Shown one piece after another: positions 45,630 through 55,756 of a stretch of DNA of 64,000 bases. Below the pieces are notes generated by a model, which saw only the letters and a program-made list of their open reading frames with translations, was not told the DNA's origin and did not search any database. Origin of the DNA: Edaphocola flava. Lineage in GTDB: Bacteria; Bacteroidota; Bacteroidia; Chitinophagales; Chitinophagaceae. Location of the stretch: contig NZ_SAIQ01000004.1 in the NCBI RefSeq assembly GCF_004118155.1, forward strand, positions 124,001 to 188,000, in the 5' to 3' direction. The position numbers were made by a program, and so were the translations under genes. The stretch's first letter is position 1. The number at the start of each line of letters is the position of its first letter.

Positions 45630-48512
45630 TTAAGCTTCCATATAGCTTTCGATCGGCTCACAGGTACAGATCAGGTTACGGTCACCATGTGTATTGTTTA
45701 CACGACCCACAGTAGGCCAGAATTTAGCCTCTTTGATATATGGTAAAGGATAAACCGCTTCTTCTCTTGTATAGCCATGGTTCCACTCGCTGCTGATAAC
45801 AACATGCTGTGTATGCGGCGCATTTTTCAGCGGGTTGTCTGTAGTATCCATACGACCTTCTTCAATAGCTTTGATCTCTGCTCTGATCGATAACATTGCG
45901 TCACAGAAACGGTCCAGCTCACCTTTGTCTTCACTTTCTGTAGGCTCGATCATGATCGTGCCTGGTACAGGGAAGCTCATAGTAGGAGCGTGGAAACCAT
46001 AGTCCATCAGACGTTTTGCTACATCTTCTGCTTCGATACCAGCAGTTTTCTTGAATGGTCTCAGGTCTACGATAAACTCGTGTGCACAAGTACCGTTAGA
46101 GCCGGTATACAGGATCTCATATGCATCTTTCAGGCGTGCTTTCATGTAGTTCGCATTCAGGATGGCATATTGAGTAGCTGCTTTAGCACCGGTGGCACCC
46201 AGCATACGGATGTACGCATAAGAGATCAGCAGGATAGAAGCAGAACCGAATGGCGCAGCAGATACTGCATAGCTAGGCTTACCTTTCAGTTCGTTTTCGT
46301 TGATTACATGGCTAGGCAGGAATGGGATCAGGTGTTCTGCCACACAGATTGGACCTACACCCGGACCACCACCACCGTGAGGGATAGCGAAGGTTTTGTG
46401 CAGGTTAAGGTGACAAACGTCTGCTCCGATGAAGCCAGGAGCCGTCAGGCCAACCTGTGCATTCATATTCGCACCATCCATATATACTTGTCCGCCATTC
46501 TCGTGAATGATGCGGGTAATATCTTTAATACTTTCTTCGAAAATACCGTAAGTAGAAGGGTAGGTAATCATGATACCCGCCAGGTCATTCTTGTATTGTT
46601 CAGCCTTAGCTTTCAGATCTTCTACATCGATATAACCGTTTTCATGTGCTTTTACCACAACCACTTTGTAGCCCGCCATTACTGCAGATGCAGGGTTGGT
46701 GCCGTGCGCAGAGATCGGGATCAGCATGATATTTCTGTTGCCTTCACCTCTGCTTTCGTGGTATGCGCGGATACACAGCAGACCTGCGTATTCACCATTC
46801 GCACCACTGTTTGGCTGCACGCTGCAACCGGCAAATCCGGTGATGGTAGCCAGGTATGCTTCCAGTTCTTTAATGATGTGCAGGTAGCCCTGTGTCTGCT
46901 CTTTTGGTGCAAACGGGTGCATTTTGCTCCAGTGAGACCAGCTCAGCGGAATCATTTCAGTAGCTGCATTCAGCTTCATGGTACAGCTACCCAGAGAGAT
47001 CATGCTCGTATTCAGGCTCAGGTCTTTATTTTCCAGAGACTTGATATAACGCATCATCAGGGTTTCACTGTGGTGGCTGTTAAAGTTAGTATGGGTCAGG
47101 TAGTCAGAAGTACGTACCAGGTTAGCTGGGATATTAGCCATTAACTGATCGTCACTTGCATCGTAGCTTACTGCTTCCACAACATCGTTCAGGATGTTGA
47201 TGATATCAGCCAGGTCTTCAAATGAAGTTGTTTCATCTAAGGCAATACTCACCATATGGTCGCCGATATAACGGAAGTTGATACCTGCTTTTTCTGCCTG
47301 GCTCTGGATGATCGCACCTTTGTTGGTTACAATAGTAACAGTATCAAAGAATGAATCAGATACCAGCTCGTGTCCGTTCTCTTTCAGTGCTTTAGCTAAA
47401 GTCTGAGCCAAGATATGTACACGGGAAGCAATCGCTTTCAGGCCTTTTGGACCGTGGAATACTGCATACATTGCAGCCATATTGGCCAGTAATGCCTGTG
47501 CAGTACAAATATTAGAAGTTGCTTTTTCGCGTTTGATGTGCTGCTCACGGGTTTGTAAAGCCATACGTAAAGCACGGCCACCTTGTGCATCGATACTTAC
47601 ACCGATGATACGACCCGGAATGCTGCGTTTGAATTCATCCTTACAAGAGAAGAATGCCGCGTGCGGACCACCGAATCCCAGCGGTACACCGAAACGCTGT
47701 GCAGAACCTAAGGCTACATCAGCACCCAGCTCACCCGGAGGGGTTAATAAAGTCAGGGCCAGCAGATCCGTTGCGAAAGCAACATAACCACCTGCACCAT
47801 GTACTTTCTCAACGAAAGCAGTATAATCCTCAACAGAACCTAAACCATTAGGATACTGAACAATAGCTCCGAAGAACGTATCATCGATCGCAACGGTTTT
47901 GTAATCGCCGAATACCAGTTCGATACCCAGTGGGGTAGCTCTTGTGGTGATTACATCTTTCGTTTGAGGGAACGTATGTTTGTCAACGAAGAATTTTGGT
48001 TTTTCTGGATTGCTGACAGATTTGTTTGCCGCATGGAAAAACATAGACATTGCCTCTGCAGCAGCAGTAGACTCGTCCAGCAGGGAAGCGTTGGCAATAG
48101 GTAATGCCGTCAGGTCGCTCACCATAGTCTGGTAGTTCAGTAAGCTCTCCAGGCGACCCTGAGAGATCTCAGCCTGGTATGGAGTATACTGTGTATACCA
48201 ACCTGGATTTTCAAAAACGTTTCTTAAAATAACGGAAGGCGTTACGGTATCGTAATATCCTTGTCCGATGTACGTTCTGAAGACTTTGTTTTTCAGGGAA
48301 ACACTCTTCAGCATTCTTAAGTAATCTTGTTCGCTCAGCGCCGGCGGCAGGTTGAGATCCGTCGTCATGCGGATAGCAGAAGGGATGGTTTTGTCAATCA
48401 AAGCATCTATGCTATCAATACCGATAGTAGCAAGCATTTCCTTAGTCTGAGCTGCATCAGGCCCAATATGACGGCCTTGAAACTCGTGCTGTAATTGCGA
48501 AAATAGATTCAT
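45630..48512 (-). CDS. gcvP: Glycine dehydrogenase (aminomethyl-transferring), P-protein
   Basis: PLP enzyme of the glycine cleavage system that decarboxylates glycine and passes the aminomethyl group to H-protein. The 960-residue single-chain form has both halves: N-terminal ([17 protein letters not shown] and GAQG-type region) and C-terminal with the PLP lysine in [15 protein letters not shown] (about 704) and [11 protein letters not shown] after it. The typical [20 protein letters not shown] starts the second half. No gcvT or gcvH in the window. Divergent from the InsA-like gene, with -7 box at 48544-48551. Confidence 0.97.
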   Translation of the reverse strand: MNLFSQLQHEFQGRHIGPDAAQTKEMLATIGIDSIDALIDKTIPSAIRMTTDLNLPPALSEQDYLRMLKSVSLKNKVFRTYIGQGYYDTVTPSVILRNVFENPGWYTQYTPYQAEISQGRLESLLNYQTMVSDLTALPIANASLLDESTAAAEAMSMFFHAANKSVSNPEKPKFFVDKHTFPQTKDVITTRATPLGIELVFGDYKTVAIDDTFFGAIVQYPNGLGSVEDYTAFVEKVHGAGGYVAFATDLLALTLLTPPGELGADVALGSAQRFGVPLGFGGPHAAFFSCKDEFKRSIPGRIIGVSIDAQGGRALRMALQTREQHIKREKATSNICTAQALLANMAAMYAVFHGPKGLKAIASRVHILAQTLAKALKENGHELVSDSFFDTVTIVTNKGAIIQSQAEKAGINFRYIGDHMVSIALDETTSFEDLADIINILNDVVEAVSYDASDDQLMANIPANLVRTSDYLTHTNFNSHHSETLMMRYIKSLENKDLSLNTSMISLGSCTMKLNAATEMIPLSWSHWSKMHPFAPKEQTQGYLHIIKELEAYLATITGFAGCSVQPNSGANGEYAGLLCIRAYHESRGEGNRNIMLIPISAHGTNPASAVMAGYKVVVVKAHENGYIDVEDLKAKAEQYKNDLAGIMITYPSTYGIFEESIKDITRIIHENGGQVYMDGANMNAQVGLTAPGFIGADVCHLNLHKTFAIPHGGGGPGVGPICVAEHLIPFLPSHVINENELKGKPSYAVSAAPFGSASILLISYAYIRMLGATGAKAATQYAILNANYMKARLKDAYEILYTGSNGTCAHEFIVDLRPFKKTAGIEAEDVAKRLMDYGFHAPTMSFPVPGTIMIEPTESEDKGELDRFCDAMLSIRAEIKAIEEGRMDTTDNPLKNAPHTQHVVISSEWNHGYTREEAVYPLPYIKEAKFWPTVGRVNNTHGDRNLICTCEPIESYMEA

Positions 48513-48543
48513 TATAAAACGAAATGATTTGTGAATGAGGCTG

Positions 48544-48551
48544 CAAATTTA
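48544..48551 (-). promoter_or_regulatory. -7 box TAAATTTG of gcvP
   Basis: Exact TAnnTTTG match on the minus strand, 31 bases before the gcvP start. Confidence 0.6.
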
Positions 48552-48665
48552 CGGTTTATTATTCAGCATATGAAATTCCGTTTATCAATAGCTGTATAGG
48601 ATATTATCTATCTGTTGCCATTGATGAAATTATACTTAAAATTATATATAATTGCTAATTAGGTA

Positions 48666-48673
48666 TAGTTTTG
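48666..48673 (+). promoter_or_regulatory. -7 box TAGTTTTG of the InsA-like gene
   Basis: Exact TAnnTTTG match 14 bases before the ATG at 48688. It supports that start over an earlier in-frame codon at 48652, which would lie upstream of the transcript. Confidence 0.6.
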
Positions 48674-48687
48674 CTAAAATAGTATAT

Positions 48688-49107
48688 ATGAACCCAAAAA
48701 AGTGTCCCAAATGTGCCGGACAGCATATCGTCAAGAGTGGAATTGTGAAAGACCGGCAGCGGTTTTACTGCAAAGAATGCGCCTACTATTTTACGGTAGA
48801 TAAGCTGGGTAAAAAGATTGATGATTATTATGTTACAAAGGCATTACAGCTGTATCTGGAGGGCCTTAGTTTCCGGGAGATTGAGCGCATCATTGGCGTG
48901 TCTCATACCGCCATCAGTGGTTGGGTCAAAGAGTATGGCATTTCCCGTCCGGGACAGGCACAATACCACCCCAGTTACAAGGTATTCAGCCAGGAAGAAC
49001 TGGTGGAATTTGTACAGAATAATGAAAATCTTAAGGGAGCAGGCTTTATCATCACCGAGTTCGGAGATAAGTTTATGCTGATCAAATGGGAGCGGTTTAA
49101 GAAATAA
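48688..49107 (+). CDS. InsA-like zinc-ribbon/HTH protein (domesticated IS1-type)
   Basis: 139 residues. N-terminal zinc ribbon with Cys6, Cys9, Cys28 and Cys31 (KKCPKCAGQHIVKSG, FYCKECAYYF) and a helix-turn-helix (LSFREIERIIGVSHTAISGW, about 60-79), as in IS1 InsA. The C-terminal 45 residues (FIITEFGDKFMLIKWERFKK at the end) are not transposase: there is no InsB DDE catalytic part, and no terminal inverted repeats or target duplications were seen. It looks like a stand-alone DNA-binding protein. Divergent from gcvP and 98 bases before the porin gene, so a regulatory role there is possible but unproven. Confidence 0.7.
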   Translation: MNPKKCPKCAGQHIVKSGIVKDRQRFYCKECAYYFTVDKLGKKIDDYYVTKALQLYLEGLSFREIERIIGVSHTAISGWVKEYGISRPGQAQYHPSYKVFSQEELVEFVQNNENLKGAGFIITEFGDKFMLIKWERFKK

Positions 49108-49204
49108 CTATACTTCTTTACAGAAATATATATCATTTTTCACTTTGTTGGATATTGTTTACAAATTCGTATTGCAATCGTATAACAATTTTAAACATAG
49201 AAAA

Positions 49205-50584
49205 ATGAAGAAAATAGCGCTCGCAATTTCTGGTTTGCTTCTGTCCCAAACCCTCTTTGCACAAGGATTTTCGGATTATGGCTCTGGTATCAAACTCAAT
49301 GTGAACCAGGACGGCTCTAAATATATCCGCTTCATTACCTGGAACCAGATCTGGCTCCGGAATACCCAGAACAACCCGGGTAGTGCCGTAGCCGGTGTGC
49401 CGGAAGATAACAGCTGGAGCATCGGCAACCGCCGCCTGCGCTTCCTGGCCATGGCACAGATCTCCAAACGGTTTACTATAGTTACTCACTTCGGGATCAA
49501 TAACCAGACCTTCATCAATGGAGGCGCTGCTGGAACCTCCGGTACCGGTGGCTACGGACAGGGCAAAAAGCCGGGTATGTTCTTTCACGATGCCTGGAAT
49601 GAATATGCAGTGGTACAGCCCACCGAAAAATCAAAATTCAGTTTATCTATAGGGGCTGGTTTACATTACTATACCGGTTTGTCCCGCGCGACAATGGCCT
49701 CTACACTCAACTTCCTGCTCGTCGATGCGCAGATATTCAACTGGCCACTGATCGACAATTCTGACCAGTTTGCCCGCCAGATGGGTATTTTTGCTAAAGG
49801 TAAATGGGATCGGCTGGAGTACCGTTTCAGCGTCAATAAACCATTTGCCACCAACCTTAGCCCCGTAAATGCCACCAGCGATGCCACCGCTATTGCTGTA
49901 GATAATAATGGAAAATCGAAATGGTCTCAGGCCGGTTATGTAGAATACCAGTTCTGCGACATCGAATCCAATGCACTACCGTATAAAGTAGGCACTTATT
50001 TAGGCACAAAGAAAATCTTCAATATAGGTGCGGGTTTTTACCGTCAGCCCGAAGGCACGCGCTCTATGGTGAATGGGGTAACGTCCAAACATGATATTAC
50101 CTTATTATCTGCCGATGTATTTGCCGAATTGCCGGTAGGAGATAAGGCAAAGAATATGGCTATTAATGTATACGGTGTATATTATCATTACGATTTCGGT
50201 CCTAATTACCTGCGCAACCTGGGTATTATGAATATAGCCGGAAATGATACGACCTATACCGGCAGCCGTGCCATAGCTGGTGCCGGCAACCTGCAGCCCA
50301 CCATCGGAACCGGAAGCATTGCCCATGTACAGGCCGGATTTATGCTGCCTTGTAAAAATCCTGCAGCCAAACTGCGCATCCAACCCTTCGGCGCGGTTAC
50401 GCATAAGCAGTTCGAAGCCCTGGAGCATGCTTCCACCCAGTTTGATATAGGTGCCAACTGGCTGATCAGCGGTCATCATGCCAAAATCTCTACCCAGTAC
50501 AGCACCCGTCCGGTATATACCTCTACTACCGCCAAGCCTACGGCTAAAGGTGAGCTCACCGTTCAATTCCAAGTTTATCTATAA
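49205..50584 (+). CDS. Outer-membrane porin, large barrel
   Basis: 459 residues: signal peptide (MKKIALAISGLLLSQTLFAQ) and a beta-strand-rich body (YIRFITWNQIWLRNTQ, RFSVNKPFATNL, LTVQFQVYL as the last strand). Start chosen at ATG 49205; the open frame further upstream lacks signal character. The gene lies 17 bases before the MHS symporter, so it probably supplies passage through the outer membrane for the same solute. Phosphate- or carboxylate-selective porin (OprP/OprO-like) is a guess by architecture. Confidence 0.8.
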   Translation: MKKIALAISGLLLSQTLFAQGFSDYGSGIKLNVNQDGSKYIRFITWNQIWLRNTQNNPGSAVAGVPEDNSWSIGNRRLRFLAMAQISKRFTIVTHFGINNQTFINGGAAGTSGTGGYGQGKKPGMFFHDAWNEYAVVQPTEKSKFSLSIGAGLHYYTGLSRATMASTLNFLLVDAQIFNWPLIDNSDQFARQMGIFAKGKWDRLEYRFSVNKPFATNLSPVNATSDATAIAVDNNGKSKWSQAGYVEYQFCDIESNALPYKVGTYLGTKKIFNIGAGFYRQPEGTRSMVNGVTSKHDITLLSADVFAELPVGDKAKNMAINVYGVYYHYDFGPNYLRNLGIMNIAGNDTTYTGSRAIAGAGNLQPTIGTGSIAHVQAGFMLPCKNPAAKLRIQPFGAVTHKQFEALEHASTQFDIGANWLISGHHAKISTQYSTRPVYTSTTAKPTAKGELTVQFQVYL

Positions 50585-50600
50585 ACCACAACAGATTATT

Positions 50601-52157
50601 ATGAGTCAGCAATATTCTAAGGCGGAGACCCGCCAGCAAAATAAAACGATCTGGAGCGTGATCACCGCTTCCTCTTTAGGTACCCTCATTGAATGGTATG
50701 ATTTCTACATATTTGGAAGTCTTGCTGTGGTACTGGCCGATAAGTTTTTCCCTTCTGCCAATCCTACTGCTGCCTTCTTGTCCACACTGGCCACTTTTGC
50801 AGCCGGTTTTGTAGTAAGACCTTTCGGCGCCTTATTCTTTGGCCGTCTGGGCGATATCATCGGTCGTAAATACACCTTTCTGGTTACCCTGCTCATCATG
50901 GGTGGTGCTACCTTCCTGATTGGCTGTATACCCAGTTATGAAACGATTGGTTTCCTGGCACCGGTACTGGTATTATTACTACGCCTCTTACAGGGACTGG
51001 CCCTGGGTGGTGAATATGGCGGCGCTGCAACTTATGTAGCCGAATATGCACAACCCAATCGCCGCGGTTACTGGACCTCCTGGATACAGACTACGGCTAC
51101 GATCGGACTTTTCGTGTCGCTGATCGTGATCCTCATTACCAAGAAAACCTTATCTGCCGAGGCTTTTGACAGCTGGGGCTGGCGCGTGCCGTTCTGGATA
51201 TCTATTTTAATGGTTGGGGTATCTTACATCATCCGTAAGAATATGAAGGAGTCTCCATTGTTTGCGAAAGCCAAGGAAGAAGGAAAGACTTCCAAGAATC
51301 CGCTGAAAGAAAGTTTCGGTAACCGCTTTAACTTCAAATTTGTGCTGCTGGCTCTGTTTGGTGCGGCTATGGGGCAGGGCGTGGTATGGTATACCGGCCA
51401 GTTCTATGCCATGAGCTTCCTGCAGAAAGTAATGAACATAAACAGTGCCCAGGTAGATTCGCTGATGGCCATCGCCTTACTCATGGGTACGCCACTTTTC
51501 GTAGTATTTGGTGCCTTATCGGATCGCTACGGGCGCAAGATAATTATGATGCTGGGTATGGCTATCGCTATTGTATGCTACCGGCCTATATACAGTAAAA
51601 TGTTTGCCACTACAGATGTTACGAAAAAGACCCTGACCGAAAACGGGATTAGCCAGAAAGTTACGACTAAAGCCGATCCTAAACATGAGGGAGACCAGCT
51701 CACCACCTACAGCAGTATCAGTACCTATACCGATGGTACCGAGTTGAAAAAGGATAGCGTGGTACACATCCAGGCCGATCCTGCTGCCAAACCAATTGCA
51801 GCCAAAGTGACTAAATCGATTACGGTTAATGATTCGGACAAGTGGACCCTGATCTTCCTGGTATTTATACAGGTAGTATTCGTAACCATGGTGTACGGCC
51901 CGATTGCCGCCTTCCTGGTAGAGATGTTCCCGATACGTATCCGCTACACGTCCATGTCTTTACCATACCATATCGGTAATGGGGTATTCGGTGGATTGCT
52001 GCCTTTCGTAGCCACCTATTTTGTAAGCAGTGCACAGAAGGCGGGCAATCCGGACTGGTACCTGCAGGGTTTATGGTATCCGATCATTATTGCAGCCATT
52101 TGCCTGGTGATAGGTGTGCTGTACATTAATGGCAAGGATAAAAGTGTCAAAGATTAA
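50601..52157 (+). CDS. MHS-family metabolite:H+ symporter with periplasmic insertion
   Basis: 518 residues, 12 membrane helices, MFS. MHS signatures: IEWYDFYIFGSLA (about 33), RPFGALFFGRLGDIIGRKYT (about 74-93), LQGLALGGEYGGAATYVAE, and SDRYGRK in the central loop. MHS members take up mono-, di- or tricarboxylates or amino-acid betaines (KgtP, ProP, ShiA). Odd: about 85 polar residues (about 330-416, Thr/Lys/Asp-rich with TKSITVND at the end) are inserted between helices 9 and 10 on the periplasmic side. Neighbours (porin, SLC5-kinase, acyl-CoA synthetases) suggest a short-chain carboxylate substrate. ATG 50601 is chosen; upstream codons overlap the porin gene. Confidence 0.9.
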   Translation: MSQQYSKAETRQQNKTIWSVITASSLGTLIEWYDFYIFGSLAVVLADKFFPSANPTAAFLSTLATFAAGFVVRPFGALFFGRLGDIIGRKYTFLVTLLIMGGATFLIGCIPSYETIGFLAPVLVLLLRLLQGLALGGEYGGAATYVAEYAQPNRRGYWTSWIQTTATIGLFVSLIVILITKKTLSAEAFDSWGWRVPFWISILMVGVSYIIRKNMKESPLFAKAKEEGKTSKNPLKESFGNRFNFKFVLLALFGAAMGQGVVWYTGQFYAMSFLQKVMNINSAQVDSLMAIALLMGTPLFVVFGALSDRYGRKIIMMLGMAIAIVCYRPIYSKMFATTDVTKKTLTENGISQKVTTKADPKHEGDQLTTYSSISTYTDGTELKKDSVVHIQADPAAKPIAAKVTKSITVNDSDKWTLIFLVFIQVVFVTMVYGPIAAFLVEMFPIRIRYTSMSLPYHIGNGVFGGLLPFVATYFVSSAQKAGNPDWYLQGLWYPIIIAAICLVIGVLYINGKDKSVKD

Positions 52158-52190
52158 ATCAACATTCAATCATTCAAAAAATATTATTTT

Positions 52191-52415
52191 ATGAACGCCA
52201 TCAGAAAAGCATTCGGCATTGTATGGATATTACTGGCCTTAGCCGCAGGATACTTCTGTATCTTCCAGTTCGGACTGCCTAAGATCAGTTCCGGTAGCCA
52301 GGACGACCTGGTATTCGGGATCATTATTTTATCCCTGCTTACCCCCATTATTGTAGGAGGTTTACTCATCTTCGGATACTACGCCCTGCAGGGTGAATAT
52401 TCGCTGGAAAAGTAA
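52191..52415 (+). CDS. Small two-helix membrane protein (DUF6814-like)
   Basis: 74 residues with two hydrophobic helices (IVWILLALAAGYFCIFQFGL and IIILSLLTPIIVGGLLIFGYYAL, the second split here as IIILSLLTPIIV and GGLLIFGYYAL). Similar small proteins sit directly after MHS/MFS carriers in Bacteroidota, as here (33 bases). A role as a carrier subunit or stabiliser is inference. Confidence 0.7.
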   Translation: MNAIRKAFGIVWILLALAAGYFCIFQFGLPKISSGSQDDLVFGIIILSLLTPIIVGGLLIFGYYALQGEYSLEK

Positions 52416-52435
52416 ACCGGTAAATAAAAGAAAAT

Positions 52436-52470
52436 GCCGGGGAATTCTAAAGATTTTTTCCCCGGCTTTC
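52436..52470 (+). terminator. Probable attenuating hairpin between DUF6814 and the kinase unit
   Basis: 8-bp GC-rich arms (52436-52443, 52459-52466), 15-base loop, then TTTCCCTT. It lies inside the presumed carboxylate locus, so it may separate porin-symporter from kinase-synthetase transcription. Confidence 0.55.
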
Positions 52471-52531
52471 CCTTGATTTTTGTACATTTAAGAATTGAAT
52501 CCGAAACTGCCCGGATGGACTTTCCCAAAGG

Positions 52532-52726
52532 ATGAAAAAGAGACATGAACAGAAGCTGGTATTGGTGAGCATCATTATTTTTATACTGCTCAATGTACCC
52601 ATCATACTGCTGTTTGATAAAGCGGATAAGGTTATCGGCATTCCCATGATCTATGCGTATATTTTCATGGTATGGATAGCTTCCATTGCGATCACTTTTT
52701 TTGTTGTTAAAAGATATAATGAATAG
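52532..52726 (+). CDS. Tiny membrane protein before the SLC5-kinase
   Basis: 64 residues with two hydrophobic helices (LVLVSIIIFILLNVPIILLF and YAYIFMVWIASIAITFFVV) and a basic start and end (MKKRHEQK, KRYNE). Its last 8 bases overlap the start of the kinase gene (52719), so translation is probably coupled. Tiny partners of this type often precede SLC5 solute carriers (DUF485/DUF997-like), but I do not claim a family. Confidence 0.7.
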   Translation: MKKRHEQKLVLVSIIIFILLNVPIILLFDKADKVIGIPMIYAYIFMVWIASIAITFFVVKRYNE

Positions 52727-55385
52727 CGTCGGATTATTTATATTAGTATTACTGTATCTGGTATTGCTGTTTTTTATAGCCAGTGTAGCAGAGAAAAGCC
52801 GGAAGCCATTCTGGGTAAATAACCCGTATATCTACTCCTTATCCATTGCGGTGTATTGTTCTGCCTGGACCTATTACGGCAGTATAGGTGTGGCCGCCAC
52901 AAGAGGGCTGGAATACCTGACGATCTATATTGGCCCCATCATTATCATACCGGCATGGATAATAATTAATGCTAAGATTATACGCATCTCCAGGGTGAAT
53001 AAGATCAGTAGTATTGCCGATTTTATCTCTTTGCGCTATGGCAACAGCCGTTCGCTGGGCGCGTTGATTACCCTCATTTGCGCTGCTGCAATTGTGCCCT
53101 ATATCGGCTTGCAGATCAAGGCTATATCAGATACCTTTCACCTGGTGTCGCACACGGCCAACAGCAATAATATATTCACCGATTCAGCTACTTATGTCGT
53201 TGCGCTGATTACGGTTTTTTCCTCTTATTACGGCACGAAATATGTCGATGCTTCTGAAAAGAGAGTAGGTGTCATTGCCGCCGTTGCTGCAGAATCTATA
53301 TTAAAGCTGATCTTCTTTTTAGTGCTGGGTATCTATGTTACCTATGGTGTCTTCAATGGCTGGGATGACCTGTACGCACAGGCTTCAACCTTTTCCGACT
53401 TTGCCCATAAGAATAGTATAGGTGGCCTTACCGGTGCGCTGAACTGGTGCCTGATGAGTCTTTTGTCGATGTCGGCCATCTTCCTGCTGCCAAGACAGTT
53501 TCATACTACTATCGTAGAAAACAGGAGAGAGAAACACCTGCGTACGGCCTTATGGCTGGTGCCGCTTTACCTGTTGCTCATCAATATTTTTGTCTTCCCT
53601 GTTGCCTGGGGTGGCAATATTTTGTTCAAGGGAGCATCGGTCAATGCAGAGATGTATTCTATCCTGATCCCGCAAAAGTTCGGACAGCATATCATTACCG
53701 TAATCGTGTTCTTAGGCGGACTCAGTGCCAGTGTATCTATGATCATCATCTCCAGCATAGCCCTGTCGATCATGATGTCTAACAACCTTATTATTCCTTA
53801 CGGAATACTGAACAAGATTAGTGAAAGCAATGTAAAGGATAATACGAAACTGATTGTGACGGTGCGCAAAATCGGCATCGCATTGCTGATTGTCTGCGCT
53901 TACCTGTTTTATAAATTTTATATCAATGAGAATTCACTGTTCTCCGTAGGCCTGATGTCTTTCGTGATTATTGCACAACTGGCACCATCGTTTTTCTCGG
54001 CTATTTTTTGGAAGCGTGGTTCCTACTGGGGTGCAGTCAGCGGCTTGATCGCCGGGGTATTCATGTGTTACAAAATGCTCATCCTCCCGGAGATGAGCGG
54101 GGCAGTGGTATCGCAATCCTTTTTTACGATCGATTATTTCGATCCTATGACCAATGCATTTTTCTGGAGTCTCTTTGTGAATACCGTCATCTTTGCCCTC
54201 GTGTCTATATTCGGTAAGGGCAATTATACCGAGCGCAACTACGCCGAAATGTATGTAGATATTGATAAATACCTGAAGTACCAGGACAGTGCATTTGTAT
54301 GGAAAGGCACTGCCGAAACAGAAGATATACGCCGCATCCTGATCCGCTTCCTGGGCGAGGAGAAGACAAAACAGGCATTACATATCTTTAATCAGAAATA
54401 TAATATTACCGATGAAGAAGATACCGCAGATGCCCGACTGATCAAGTTTTCGGAGAACCTGCTGGCGGGTCGAATCGGTACCGCATCTGCCAAGATCCTG
54501 ATCGAGAGTGTGACGAAAGAAGATAAGATCAGCCTGCCGGAAGTGCTGGGTATTCTTGAAGAGTCGAAGCAGAATATATTACTGAACAAGCAGCTGACAG
54601 AACAGTCGCAGAAACTGAAACAGCTATCGGCACAGTTGCAGCATGCCAATGCTTCGCTGCTGGAGAAAGACAAGCAGAAAGATGAGTTCCTGGATGCAGT
54701 AGCACATGAACTGCGTACACCGATTACGGCTATACGTGCGGCCGGAGAGCTGTTGCAGGATGATGAAGATATGCCGGAAGGCATACGCAGTCAGTTTCTC
54801 TACAACATCATTTCAGAATCGGACCGGCTGAATGAACTGATCAATGATATCCTGTACCTCGATAAACTGGAGCATACCGAACAGGTATTGGAGATCGCGC
54901 AGTATAACATCAAGAATACGATCAAGAAAGTAATACAGCCTATAGAACACCTGGTAGAGAAAGAGGAGATAAAGCTGGATGTGCGCCTGAACCTGACCAG
55001 GGAGTTCTTTTACTATGATGAAAAACGGATGATCCAGGTGATCAATAATCTGCTGGCAAATGCGATCAAATTCACTAAAGAAAAGCATGGTGAAATCTTG
55101 TTGAGTGTATGCAACCCGCAGGAAAACCTGGAACTGAAAATATATAATTCGGGGAAACAGATACCGGATGATGAACTGGAAATGATCTTTGAAAAATTTT
55201 ATCAGTCGCGCAACCAGAACCTCAAGAAGCCTTTGGGCAGCGGGCTGGGCCTGTCGATCAGTAAAAAGATTATCGAAGCACACCATGGCTATATTTATGC
55301 CAAAAATATACTGGATGGGGTGCAGTTCACTTTATCTGTTCCTCAAAACTACGACAAGTATGAAAAAAATAATTATAGCCGATGA
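52719..55385 (+). CDS. SLC5 transporter-histidine kinase hybrid (CbrA/CrbS-like)
   Basis: 888 residues. N-terminal sodium:solute symporter-type domain with about 13 helices (1-510; YCSAWTYYGSIGVAATRGLE near 47, SSIADFISLRYGNSRSLGAL), a soluble STAC-like linker (about 530-640), then a histidine kinase: H-box FLDAVAHELRTPITAIRA (His near 663), N-box NNLLANAIKFTKEK and G-box GSGLGLSISKKII. CbrA and CrbS kinases of this type sense carbon supply, and CrbS controls acs in Vibrio and Pseudomonas. Here acs genes lie just downstream. It overlaps the response regulator by 26 bases. Start ATG 52719; the open frame upstream begins in the previous gene. Confidence 0.93.
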   Translation: MNSVGLFILVLLYLVLLFFIASVAEKSRKPFWVNNPYIYSLSIAVYCSAWTYYGSIGVAATRGLEYLTIYIGPIIIIPAWIIINAKIIRISRVNKISSIADFISLRYGNSRSLGALITLICAAAIVPYIGLQIKAISDTFHLVSHTANSNNIFTDSATYVVALITVFSSYYGTKYVDASEKRVGVIAAVAAESILKLIFFLVLGIYVTYGVFNGWDDLYAQASTFSDFAHKNSIGGLTGALNWCLMSLLSMSAIFLLPRQFHTTIVENRREKHLRTALWLVPLYLLLINIFVFPVAWGGNILFKGASVNAEMYSILIPQKFGQHIITVIVFLGGLSASVSMIIISSIALSIMMSNNLIIPYGILNKISESNVKDNTKLIVTVRKIGIALLIVCAYLFYKFYINENSLFSVGLMSFVIIAQLAPSFFSAIFWKRGSYWGAVSGLIAGVFMCYKMLILPEMSGAVVSQSFFTIDYFDPMTNAFFWSLFVNTVIFALVSIFGKGNYTERNYAEMYVDIDKYLKYQDSAFVWKGTAETEDIRRILIRFLGEEKTKQALHIFNQKYNITDEEDTADARLIKFSENLLAGRIGTASAKILIESVTKEDKISLPEVLGILEESKQNILLNKQLTEQSQKLKQLSAQLQHANASLLEKDKQKDEFLDAVAHELRTPITAIRAAGELLQDDEDMPEGIRSQFLYNIISESDRLNELINDILYLDKLEHTEQVLEIAQYNIKNTIKKVIQPIEHLVEKEEIKLDVRLNLTREFFYYDEKRMIQVINNLLANAIKFTKEKHGEILLSVCNPQENLELKIYNSGKQIPDDELEMIFEKFYQSRNQNLKKPLGSGLGLSISKKIIEAHHGYIYAKNILDGVQFTLSVPQNYDKYEKNNYSR

Positions 55386-55722
55386 CGAACATAAAATACT
55401 CATGTCGCTGGAATATTCTTTCCGGAAGAGCGGCTATGAAGTGTTCATTGCACGTGATGGTAGTGAAGTAATGGATTTGCTGAAAACAGAAATACCGGCG
55501 GCCGTACTGCTCGATATTATGATGCCTAACCTGGACGGGTATGAGACCCTGCAGCAGATCCGTGCAGAAGAGCAGCTGAAAGACTGTAAGATAGTAATTG
55601 TAAGTGCCAAAAATAATCCGGCCGATATACAGAAAGCCTACGACCTGGGTGCAGATGCTTATGTGACCAAACCATACTCCATTAAGAAATTATTACAGCA
55701 GGTGGATGAACTGATTACCTGA
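55360..55722 (+). CDS. Receiver-only response regulator
   Basis: 120 residues, a single receiver domain: IIIADDEHKI (acidic pair Asp8-Asp9), phospho-acceptor Asp52 in AVLLDIMMPNLDGYE, IVSAKNN and YVTKPYSIKKLL (the conserved Lys). There is no DNA-binding or enzymatic output domain; the stop follows within 8 codons of the last helix. It overlaps the kinase gene by 26 bases and is surely its partner. A phospho-relay to another protein, or a protein-protein output, is implied. Confidence 0.92.
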   Translation: MKKIIIADDEHKILMSLEYSFRKSGYEVFIARDGSEVMDLLKTEIPAAVLLDIMMPNLDGYETLQQIRAEEQLKDCKIVIVSAKNNPADIQKAYDLGADAYVTKPYSIKKLLQQVDELIT

Positions 55723-55756
55723 GATAGATGATATAAACTATTAAATGTGAACGTAT

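Noticed and set aside
45990-47144. 384-codon open frame on the plus strand
   Set aside because: Antisense shadow of gcvP, whose protein is unmistakable; the translation is rich in Cys/His/Phe and like no family.
48688-49107. Complete IS1-type insertion sequence
   Set aside because: No InsB catalytic frame, no terminal inverted repeats and no target-site duplication seen.
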